From NCBI GenBank assembly GCA_017651385.1, contig JAGCCY010000138.1, forward strand, positions 1-6,518: 6,518 nucleotides of DNA. The letters are read 5' to 3'. This DNA comes from Lachnospiraceae bacterium. Lineage in GTDB: Bacteria; Bacillota; Clostridia; Lachnospirales; Lachnospiraceae. Every line of letters begins with the position of its first letter. Position 1 is the stretch's first letter. The notes beneath the pieces were generated by a model that saw only the letters and a list, made by a program, of their open reading frames with translations, was not told where the DNA came from and did no database searches. A program made the translations under genes and the position numbers. Below, piece by piece: positions 1 to 5,548 of the stretch.

Positions 1-186
1 GATGAGACATTTGAAAAACTTCATGAGTTTTACAGTGATGCCGAGATCGTTGCAATCGTAGGATTTGCCGGACAGATGATAGCGACCAACAACTTTAACT
101 CGGTATTAAGGATCGATGTTGATAAGAGACTTCTTCCTATCATTAACGAATTTAAGCCCGCAACATGGAGAGAAAACATAAAGTAA
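1..186 (+). CDS. Carboxymuconolactone decarboxylase/AhpD-like protein, 3' end only
   Basis: This is the last 61 codons of a gene that begins before the window. It is read in the frame starting at base 1 and ends with TAA at 184-186. The visible tail has an acidic/hydrophobic helix with the signature EIVAIVGFAGQMIATNNFNS, then a short ending with FKPATWRENIK. This resembles the C-terminal helix of carboxymuconolactone decarboxylase-family proteins, where a conserved Asn-rich segment follows the helix. The CxxC motif that would mark a peroxidase-type (AhpD-like) member lies upstream, so enzymatic activity cannot be judged. The alcohol dehydrogenase start follows 40 bases downstream on the same strand with no visible terminator, so the two may share a transcript. 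The family call rests on a short segment and is moderate. Confidence 0.6.
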   Translation, partial: DETFEKLHEFYSDAEIVAIVGFAGQMIATNNFNSVLRIDVDKRLLPIINEFKPATWRENIK

Positions 187-213
187 CATACAGGTGTACT
201 TGCCGGAATTTAT

Positions 214-221
214 AAAAGGAG
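214..221 (+). promoter_or_regulatory. Ribosome binding site deciding the alcohol dehydrogenase start
   Basis: AAAAGGAG sits 5 bases before the ATG at 227. The open frame could be extended to a GTG at 194, but that codon lies 8 bases after the preceding gene's stop and has no purine-rich site before it. The extension would also add 11 residues absent from family members, which begin with a short leader before the first strand as here (MINFVYHNPAKVAFGKG). Confidence 0.8.
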
Positions 222-226
222 ACATT

Positions 227-1405
227 ATGATCAATTTTGTATATCATAATCCCGCAAAGGTAGCCTTTGGAAAGGGAGCGATAGATAACCTTGAGAACTT
301 CTTTAAAGAGCTTAAGACTACTTCCGTTCTTTTGGTATACAGCGGTGATTTTATAAAAACTCTGGGCATATACGATAAGGTTCACGATATAACCGCAAAG
401 AACAATATAAAACTTATCGAAAACGGTGACGTGGTCCCGAACCCGAGTATAGAACTTGTAAGAAAACTTGTCGAAGAAGGCAGAAAGAATTCTGTTGACC
501 TTGTGCTCGCGGTAGGCGGAGGCAGTTCCATAGATACTGCAAAAGCCACGGCACTCGGCCTTAAATATGACGGTGATGTCTGGGATTATTTTGTTAAGGA
601 TGTTGTTCCCGATGAAGTGGTAAATATAGGTGTTATATCGACATTACCCTCAAGCGGTTCCGAAACATCAAATGCGGCTATCCTGTCAAACGGATTGTTT
701 AAGAAGGGCTTTGAAGACGATAAGATAATTCCGAAATTTGCGATAATGGATCCGGCATATACACTTACCCTTCCCGCTTATCAAACTGCTGTAGGCGTTG
801 CGGATATCCTGGCTCATTTGCTTGAAAGATATTTTACTGACGTTGAGCATGTCGATATTACCGATTATCTGATCGAGGGAGCGATAAAGAGTATTGTGTT
901 AAACGGGCGCCGCATCGTAAAAGAACCCGATAACCTTGATGTAAGAGCGGAGATCCAGTGGACGGCAACCATAGCACACAATAATCTTCTGGATACCGGT
1001 CGTGTGGGTGATTGGGCATCACACAGGATAGAGCATGAATTAAGCGCACAATACGGTATCACCCATGGCGAAGGAATGGCGGTAGCGCTCGTTGCCTGGA
1101 CAAAATACATGGCAGAGGCTAAGCCGAAGAAGCTTGCGCAGCTTGCAAACAGGATATTGGGAATCGATTACCATGATTATACAGAGAAAGAAATGGCTCT
1201 GTTTCTTTCGGACAGGTTGAAAGCCTTTTACGGCAACGACCTTAAACTTGCGACAACTCTTGCCGAGTTGAATATAGGTTCCGAACATTTTGAGGAAATG
1301 GCTCTTCGTGCCACGAACAATGACACAAGACCTGTCGGCCACTACATTCCGATCAATGCGGAAAAGTTTGTGGACATCCTTAAACTTGCGGAGCCTAAGG
1401 CGTGA
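227..1405 (+). CDS. Iron-containing alcohol dehydrogenase, BdhA/YqhD-like
   Basis: This 392-residue cytoplasmic group III alcohol dehydrogenase probably reduces aldehydes such as butyraldehyde to alcohols using NAD(P)H. Its length matches butanol dehydrogenases and E. coli YqhD (about 387-390). The N-terminal dinucleotide-binding half shows FGKG near residues 14-17 and the GGGS loop at 97-100 (AVGGGSSIDTAK). SSGSE at 142-146 follows. The helical C-terminal half carries the metal ligands expected from YqhD: Asp193 and His197 (ADILAH), His266 (ASHRIEHE) and His280 (THGEG). The H266-to-H280 spacing of 14 matches YqhD. All catalytic residues seem present, so it should be active. Substrate and cofactor cannot be read from sequence; a butanol dehydrogenase or general aldehyde detoxification role are both possible. 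It follows a carboxymuconolactone decarboxylase-like gene and ends at a strong terminator. Confidence 0.93.
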   Translation: MINFVYHNPAKVAFGKGAIDNLENFFKELKTTSVLLVYSGDFIKTLGIYDKVHDITAKNNIKLIENGDVVPNPSIELVRKLVEEGRKNSVDLVLAVGGGSSIDTAKATALGLKYDGDVWDYFVKDVVPDEVVNIGVISTLPSSGSETSNAAILSNGLFKKGFEDDKIIPKFAIMDPAYTLTLPAYQTAVGVADILAHLLERYFTDVEHVDITDYLIEGAIKSIVLNGRRIVKEPDNLDVRAEIQWTATIAHNNLLDTGRVGDWASHRIEHELSAQYGITHGEGMAVALVAWTKYMAEAKPKKLAQLANRILGIDYHDYTEKEMALFLSDRLKAFYGNDLKLATTLAELNIGSEHFEEMALRATNNDTRPVGHYIPINAEKFVDILKLAEPKA

Positions 1406-1441
1406 AAATATGCGGTCTCAAAAGAGGCCGCATATTTTTTA
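1406..1441. terminator. Hairpin terminator between convergent genes
   Basis: The hairpin begins immediately after the alcohol dehydrogenase stop. Its 13-bp stem pairs AATATGCGGTCTC-side bases (1407-1419) with GAGGCCGCATATT (1424-1436), with one G-T wobble and an AAAA loop (1420-1423). The + strand continues into a run of T through 1440, typical of a Rho-independent terminator. Read from the minus strand the stem is followed by TTTTC, and A-rich sequence precedes it, so it can also end the diguanylate cyclase gene that stops at 1458. Confidence 0.9.
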
Positions 1442-1457
1442 TTATCTATTTCTTTTG

Positions 1458-2552
1458 TTATTCTCTTAAATGAAGTGCCGTTCCGTTTGCTTCCGCTTCT
1501 TCCTTTAATCGTTTTTTGTCTTCATACATTTCAATGTCGGCATTTTTAAGATGTGTATCGATGCTGATGTTGACGCCGTCATCTTCAAACGACAGACCGA
1601 AAGCGCAACAGTAAGGTGTCTTTGCAAGCTCGGCTCTGGCTCTTTCAATGGCTTCTTTTGCCTTTTCGATCTCTTTGACATAACAGATCGCCACAAATTC
1701 ATCGCCGCCCACGCGGTATAACGGGAATTTACTGCCGAGCCCGTCGTGAAGTGCCGTGGATACGGTCTTTAATGCTTCATCGCCTGCCGCGTGCCCTTTT
1801 GTATCATTGATCCATTTAAGCTCATTCATATCGATGGATATGATCCCGCGGATATCGGTAAATCTTTTTTCGGAATCGGAATAGAAAGCCGAACGGTTTA
1901 ACAGGTTTGTGAGAGGATCTCTCGATGAAAACTGAACCTGCATAAACATGTAATACATCAAAAATCCGGCAGCCATAGCGGTACTTATAAGATATTCGGA
2001 CAGCCCGAAGGTCTCCATGCAAAGTGCGACCACTGTAACGGCTGAAACATAAAGTATTATTATAGCTTCCTGGATGCTTCTTTCCTTAAAGAGCCTGATA
2101 GTACGTTCAAGCATTATGACCATATATAAAAGGCCGACCGCATGAGTGAAATATCCGAGCGGTCCTCTTATAAAGTAACCGGTATCGTCATATCTGAAAA
2201 GTATCGGGTACCAGAGGTTTATTGCACATACGACCACATCAAGAAGGATAGGGATCGAGAAAAGCAATCTGGCTTTTGAGGATCTGCAAAGGTACATGAT
2301 AAGACAGTACATGGGGAGCGATCTTAAAATATACCCGGAAACTGCCAGGAATATCCTGTATCTGCTGTGATCGCCGGCATATCCTAACGACCTTTCAGTG
2401 CTTTCGGTTACTGTAAGGATCAAAAGAGACAACGCGATTATAAGCATTGTGCTCTTAAGATCACGCTTGGAACCGCGGTTAAACAGAAGCATTATGATAA
2501 GTCCTACGGAGCACACAAGAACTCCGAAATTATTGACGAAATAATCGTACAT
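1458..2552 (-). CDS. Membrane-anchored GGDEF diguanylate cyclase
   Basis: This 364-residue protein has a membrane half and a cytoplasmic GGDEF domain. Residues about 7-207 hold roughly seven hydrophobic segments (near 8-24, 35-49, 67-88, 96-113, 132-148, 162-180, 188-206), like the seven-helix sensor regions of other GGDEF proteins and kinases. The GGDEF domain starts at DPLTNLLNR (212-220). It contains SIDMNELKWINDTKGH (239-254), with metal-binding Asp241 and Asn249, then AAGDEAL with Asp258, then an intact GGDEF signature at 282-286 (RVGGDEF). The usual ending is seen as ADIEMYEDKK (338-347). All residues needed to make c-di-GMP from two GTP are present. The RxxD product-inhibition site, expected nine residues before GGDEF (273-276), is GSKF, so feedback inhibition through that site is unlikely. 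Start chosen at the ATG with GAGGAGT (2560-2566 on the minus strand) 7 bases upstream. It lies 74 bases downstream of plsC and may be co-transcribed. The sensed signal is unknown. Confidence 0.9.
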   Translation of the reverse strand: MYDYFVNNFGVLVCSVGLIIMLLFNRGSKRDLKSTMLIIALSLLILTVTESTERSLGYAGDHSRYRIFLAVSGYILRSLPMYCLIMYLCRSSKARLLFSIPILLDVVVCAINLWYPILFRYDDTGYFIRGPLGYFTHAVGLLYMVIMLERTIRLFKERSIQEAIIILYVSAVTVVALCMETFGLSEYLISTAMAAGFLMYYMFMQVQFSSRDPLTNLLNRSAFYSDSEKRFTDIRGIISIDMNELKWINDTKGHAAGDEALKTVSTALHDGLGSKFPLYRVGGDEFVAICYVKEIEKAKEAIERARAELAKTPYCCAFGLSFEDDGVNISIDTHLKNADIEMYEDKKRLKEEAEANGTALHLRE

Positions 2553-2598
2553 GATAATGACTCCTCAGGGTAAACGGTTTATTTTTTCGGGTCATAAA

Positions 2599-2619
2599 GA
2601 GCACATCAAATATATGCTC
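2599..2619 (-). terminator. Weak hairpin after plsC
   Basis: On the minus strand, just past the plsC stop, GAGCATAT pairs with ATGTGCTC around a 5-base loop (8 bp, one G-T wobble), followed by TTTAT. The U-tract is short and no strong promoter is evident between it and the GGDEF gene. It may be an attenuating or processing hairpin that allows read-through rather than a full terminator. Confidence 0.35.
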
Positions 2620-2626
2620 ATGCTCA

Positions 2627-3364
2627 TTATACCATTTCCTTGTTTTTTAAATAAGTGTCTGTGAGGATGGTCTGTACTTCGCTGCAGACTTCACGGAATT
2701 TAAGATGAGAAAGCCCCTGTGTCTCGATCGGCTTACCGTATTCGATGATCACGTGGGTCTTCTTTACTTTGGGAAGATGTGCTTCAAAAATATCATCTGA
2801 ATTGTTGATGCTTACGGGGATTATAGGGCATTGAGCCTTTTCAGCGATCTTAAGGCTTCCGTCGTGGAAGTGCTCGCCGAGAGGATCAGCGGTCTTGTTA
2901 CGGGTACCTTCGGGGAAAATGCATATGCTTGAACCGTTTTTGATAAGTTCCGCAACTTTATTTATAACCCTTAAGCCGTCACGAAGATCCGTACGGTCCA
3001 AAAAAAGGCAATTCATAAAAGCCATCCAGATACTGAAGATCGGGACGCGCTTTGTCTCTTTTTTGGCCACATATCCGGTCTGACGGGGCACAAGTGTATA
3101 GGTTATTATAATGTCGAATATACTTCTGTGATTCGGTACATATAAAACGGGACGGTCGGGAGGTACGTTTTCTTTTCCGATTATCGTAAGCTTTGTGCCT
3201 GCCAGAAATATAAGAACGCGGAATGCATTGGTCACTATCCACTGCGAAGAAACGGCTTTTGCCTTCGGTGCAAAGAAACCTATTATCCATTCCACTATGA
3301 TGACCGGTATTGAAAGGATCAGAAACAAAACGGTCCATGTGATTGCAAGCAGAAAACGAATCAT
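2627..3364 (-). CDS. plsC: 1-acyl-sn-glycerol-3-phosphate acyltransferase
   Basis: This 245-residue membrane-associated enzyme transfers a fatty acyl group to the sn-2 position of lysophosphatidic acid, giving phosphatidic acid, the precursor of membrane phospholipids. A hydrophobic N-terminal anchor spans about residues 4-31. The acyltransferase motifs occur in order: the catalytic HX4D box as NHRSIFD (His79, Asp84), the motif II region around KKETKRVPIFSIWM (101-114) with FLDRTD (121-126), FPEGTR (150-155) for glycerol-phosphate binding, and CPIIPVSI (179-186). Length is normal for PlsC. The ATG start is supported by GGAGG (3371-3375, minus strand) 6 bases upstream. The gene is divergent from pyrC and upstream of the GGDEF gene. 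Other acyltransferases of the same superfamily (ornithine-lipid or lysophospholipid types) share these motifs, so exact substrate use is an inference. Confidence 0.92.
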   Translation of the reverse strand: MIRFLLAITWTVLFLILSIPVIIVEWIIGFFAPKAKAVSSQWIVTNAFRVLIFLAGTKLTIIGKENVPPDRPVLYVPNHRSIFDIIITYTLVPRQTGYVAKKETKRVPIFSIWMAFMNCLFLDRTDLRDGLRVINKVAELIKNGSSICIFPEGTRNKTADPLGEHFHDGSLKIAEKAQCPIIPVSINNSDDIFEAHLPKVKKTHVIIEYGKPIETQGLSHLKFREVCSEVQTILTDTYLKNKEMV

Positions 3365-3402
3365 TTAAAGCCTCCGGAGTGAGACCGCATCAGCACATGC
3401 TT

Positions 3403-3425
3403 GATGTAGTTTCAAAAACTACATC
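3403..3425. repeat. Perfect 10-bp inverted repeat in the plsC/pyrC control region
   Basis: GATGTAGTTT (3403-3412) is mirrored exactly by AAACTACATC (3416-3425) with a 3-base spacer, CAA. There is no adjacent T-run, so it does not look like a terminator. It lies directly next to the shared -10 element at 3427-3434. For plsC it covers the predicted transcription start and first bases, and for pyrC it covers the -35 region. This position is typical of a repressor operator. I do not recognise the motif as a known regulator's site. Confidence 0.6.
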
Positions 3426-3426
3426 C

Positions 3427-3455
3427 ATTATAATGACTAAATAAAAGTAGTGCAA
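3427..3455 (-). promoter_or_regulatory. Predicted plsC promoter
   Basis: On the minus strand a consensus -10, TATAAT (3432 down to 3427), is preceded by a 17-base spacer and TTGCAC (3455 down to 3450), which matches the first three bases of the sigma-A -35 TTGACA. Transcription would start near 3420, inside the inverted repeat, giving a leader of about 55 bases before the plsC ATG. Confidence 0.5.
3429..3434 (+). promoter_or_regulatory. Predicted -10 element for the pyrCKD operon
   Basis: ATTATAAT at 3427-3434 is self-complementary, so it also gives a consensus TATAAT on the plus strand. No good -35 stands 16-18 bases upstream; TTGATG at 3401 is 22 bases away. If used, transcription would start near 3441 and leave a leader of about 75 bases before pyrC. 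The two divergent promoters would then occupy the same DNA and be mutually exclusive. It is possible that only plsC uses this element. Confidence 0.4.
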
Positions 3456-3503
3456 GACAGAGGTGAAAATTTTTGATACACTTAACAAAGTTAATAAAAG
3501 TAT

Positions 3504-3509
3504 AAGGAG
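3504..3509 (+). promoter_or_regulatory. Ribosome binding site deciding a TTG start for pyrC
   Basis: AAGGAG is spaced 7 bases from the TTG at 3517, an ideal distance. The in-frame GTG at 3463 has only GAG directly abutting it and would add 18 residues before the usual dihydroorotase N-terminus. The ATG at 3512 is only 2 bases from the site, is out of frame and meets TGA after one more codon. Confidence 0.75.
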
Positions 3510-3516
3510 AAATGCT

Positions 3517-4788
3517 TTGATCATAAAAAATGTAAGTTATATAAATCCGGTTGCAAAGACTGCTGAACCGTGCGATATCCTTATATCGGACGGAAGGGTT
3601 GCTTCTTTTGCCAAGGCCGGCACTCTTAACGATGCGGATGAAAAGGTCATAGATGCGACAGGGCTTTATGCCTGCCCCGGATTTTTCGATATCCACGTAC
3701 ACTTTCGCGATCCGGGATTTACCCACAAGGAAGATATATATACCGGCGCGGCTGCGGCAAAGCGCGGAGGTTATACCGGTGTGGTCATGATGGCCAACAC
3801 GGATCCTGCTATCGACAACGAGGAAACTCTTTCCTATGTGCAGAATAAGGGACTTAACACAGGCATTCATGTATTTACCTGCGCCACGGTCACCAAGGGC
3901 CTTAAAGGTGAGGAACTCACCGACATGGACAAGCTTAAAAAGCACGGTGCGGTAGGCTTTACCGATGACGGCATCCCGATCATGGATGCGGAACTTCTTA
4001 AAAAGGCCATGATCAAGTGCAAGGAACTTGACGTTCCCATAAGTCTTCACGAGGAAGACAGGACGATGATAAAAGAAAACGGCATAAATTCGGGCTTTGC
4101 GAGCAATCACTATAATCTTTTCGGATCCCCTTCCGAAGCCGAGGTTTCGATAGTAAGACGTGATATTGAGATAGCAAAAGAAACGGGTGTGAAGCTTGAT
4201 GTGCAGCATGTAAGCACGGCGGGAGCCGTTGAACTTATACGGAAAGCACATAAAGAGGGCTACGACAATATATATGCGGAAGTGACGCCGCACCATTTTT
4301 CACTTACGGAAACAGCTTTATTTGAATACGGGAGCAATGCAAAAATGAATCCGCCTCTTCGTACCGAGGAAGACAGGCTATCTGTAATCGAAGGCATTAA
4401 AGACGGCACGATATGCTGTATAGCAACGGATCATGCACCCCATGCCTTAAACGAAAAGCAGCTTCCGCTCACCAAAGCCCCTTCGGGAATAATCGGGCTT
4501 GAGACCGCATTTTCACTGGGTTTTGAAAAGCTTGTCAAAGAAGGCCATATAAGCATATTCAGGCTTATAGAACTGTTGGCCGTGGGGCCGAGAAGTCTTT
4601 ACAACATGAAGTGTCCTGCGATCAATGAGGGAGATCCTGCCGATATTGCGATATTCTCGATGTCCGAAAAATGGGTATTCGATAAAAGCGTATCGAGATC
4701 CTTTAACACGCCGTTTGCAGGCAGGGAAATGACAGGAAAGATCAAGTATACAATCTGCGGAGGAAGAATCGTATATGAAGATGTATGA
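3517..4788 (+). CDS. pyrC: Dihydroorotase (class I), TTG start
   Basis: This cytoplasmic zinc amidohydrolase interconverts N-carbamoyl-L-aspartate and L-dihydroorotate, the third step of UMP synthesis. From the TTG at 3517 it has 423 residues, close to B. subtilis PyrC (about 428). The N-terminus then reads (M)IIKNVSYINP, matching family members. The TIM-barrel metal centre is complete: HVHFRDPG with His60, His62 and Arg64, then GFTDDG (148-152) with Asp150/Asp151, SLHEED with His178, DVQHVST with His231, and ATDHAPH with catalytic Asp305. KMNPPLR (276-282) and GLETAF (327-332) are also typical. These ligands separate it from the inactive PyrC-like proteins that accompany some aspartate transcarbamoylases. 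A longer form from GTG at 3463 (441 residues) is possible but less likely. It is first in the pyrC-pyrK-pyrD operon and overlaps pyrK by 14 bases. Confidence 0.93.
   Translation: MIIKNVSYINPVAKTAEPCDILISDGRVASFAKAGTLNDADEKVIDATGLYACPGFFDIHVHFRDPGFTHKEDIYTGAAAAKRGGYTGVVMMANTDPAIDNEETLSYVQNKGLNTGIHVFTCATVTKGLKGEELTDMDKLKKHGAVGFTDDGIPIMDAELLKKAMIKCKELDVPISLHEEDRTMIKENGINSGFASNHYNLFGSPSEAEVSIVRRDIEIAKETGVKLDVQHVSTAGAVELIRKAHKEGYDNIYAEVTPHHFSLTETALFEYGSNAKMNPPLRTEEDRLSVIEGIKDGTICCIATDHAPHALNEKQLPLTKAPSGIIGLETAFSLGFEKLVKEGHISIFRLIELLAVGPRSLYNMKCPAINEGDPADIAIFSMSEKWVFDKSVSRSFNTPFAGREMTGKIKYTICGGRIVYEDV
4759..4766 (+). promoter_or_regulatory. Ribosome binding site for pyrK inside the pyrC end
   Basis: GGAGGAAG lies within the last pyrC codons and ends 8 bases before the ATG at 4775. 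A second in-frame ATG at 4781 is 14 bases from it, so 4775 is preferred. The difference is only two residues. Confidence 0.6.
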
Positions 4789-5548
4789 GGAAGCGACAGT
4801 TGTGTCGGTTAAAGAAACAGCCCCTTTGATATTTGATATGACTGTAAGGGCAAAGTCGGCAAAAGAAGCGGTTCCGGGTCAGTTCGCAATGATATACCCG
4901 AAGAACCCGTCCACTCTTCTTCCGAGGCCGATCAGTATCTGCGAGAAATCGGACGACGAGCTTAGATTTGTATTCCGTATTGCGGGAAAGGGCACAAAGG
5001 AGTTTTCAGAATACAAAAAGGGAGATACTGTACGTATCCTTGCTCCGCTCGGCAACGGATACGATATAAATGCATTAAAAGGAAAGAAAGTGATAGTCAC
5101 CGGCGGAGGTATCGGTATCCCGCCCATGCTTGAACTTTTAAAGACCTTAAAGGCAAACGGTATTGAAGCTTTGGGCGTGTTCGGTTACAGAGACAGCGCT
5201 CTTTTCCTTAAGGAAGATTTTGAAAAATACGGAAAAGTTTATATAGCGACCGAAGACGGAAGTGTCGGTACAAAGGGCAATGTCCTTGATGCGGTAAAAG
5301 AACACGACCTTGATTTTGATGCGATCTGTGCCTGCGGACCGATGCCGATGCTTAGAGCAGTCAAGAATTTTGCCGGGGAAAAGGGCAAAGAAGCATATAT
5401 ATCCCTTGAGGAAAGGATGGCCTGCGGTGTCGGCGCATGTCTGGGCTGTGTATGCAAGACTGTCAGAAAGGATGCACATTCACATGTCAACAATGCGCGT
5501 GTATGTACGGAAGGTCCCGTATTTGATGCAAGAGAGGTGGAAATCTGA
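4775..5548 (+). CDS. pyrK: Dihydroorotate dehydrogenase electron-transfer subunit
   Basis: This 257-residue iron-sulfur flavoprotein passes electrons from the FMN of PyrD through a [2Fe-2S] cluster and FAD to NAD+. The N-terminal barrel ends in the FAD motif RPISI (51-55), followed by GKGTKEFS (71-78) and PLGNGY (91-96). The NAD-binding half has GGGIGIPPM (110-118) and CACGPMPML (185-193). The C-terminal cluster ligands are Cys217, Cys222 and Cys225 (CGVGACLGC) and Cys244 (ARVCTEGPVF). The last gap is 18 residues, against 14 in the L. lactis and B. subtilis proteins as I remember them, so the loop is about four longer. Length matches the family. It overlaps pyrC by 14 bases, and its TGA shares one base with the pyrD ATG, which suggests translational coupling and balanced production of the heterotetramer. 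Confidence 0.95.
   Translation: MKMYEEATVVSVKETAPLIFDMTVRAKSAKEAVPGQFAMIYPKNPSTLLPRPISICEKSDDELRFVFRIAGKGTKEFSEYKKGDTVRILAPLGNGYDINALKGKKVIVTGGGIGIPPMLELLKTLKANGIEALGVFGYRDSALFLKEDFEKYGKVYIATEDGSVGTKGNVLDAVKEHDLDFDAICACGPMPMLRAVKNFAGEKGKEAYISLEERMACGVGACLGCVCKTVRKDAHSHVNNARVCTEGPVFDAREVEI

Noticed and set aside
865..1342. Minus-strand open frames of 81-100 codons within the alcohol dehydrogenase gene.
   Set aside because: They are antisense shadows of a well-supported gene, have no ribosome binding site evidence and show no recognisable domain.
3371..3382. ACTCCGGAGGCT on the minus strand before plsC recalls a PyrR-binding loop.
   Set aside because: It is two bases shorter than the consensus, lies on the plsC transcript rather than the pyr transcript, and is explained by the GGAGG ribosome binding site.
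3466..3475. AAAATTTTTG resembles the initially transcribed T-runs used for UTP-sensitive reiterative transcription in enteric pyrimidine genes.
   Set aside because: No -10 element sits at the right distance upstream (about 3453-3461 is GC/A-rich without TATAAT likeness), so transcription is unlikely to begin here.
3473..3500. TTGATA followed 16 bases later by TAAAAG could be a second pyrC promoter.
   Set aside because: The start of transcription would fall on the ribosome binding site at 3504-3509, leaving no room for a functional leader.
3412..4296. A 294-codon minus-strand open frame opposite pyrC.
   Set aside because: pyrC carries every catalytic motif on the plus strand. The antisense product is a low-complexity Arg/Ile/Tyr-rich shadow with no domain, and it runs into the plsC/pyrC control region.
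1410..4510. The 11-mer TGAGACCGCAT occurs three times: minus strand at 1420-1410, plus strand at 3380-3390 and 4500-4510.
   Set aside because: One copy is in a terminator stem, one in the plsC leader, and one encodes the conserved dihydroorotase segment LETA. With different contexts and no spacing pattern, coincidence is the simpler reading.
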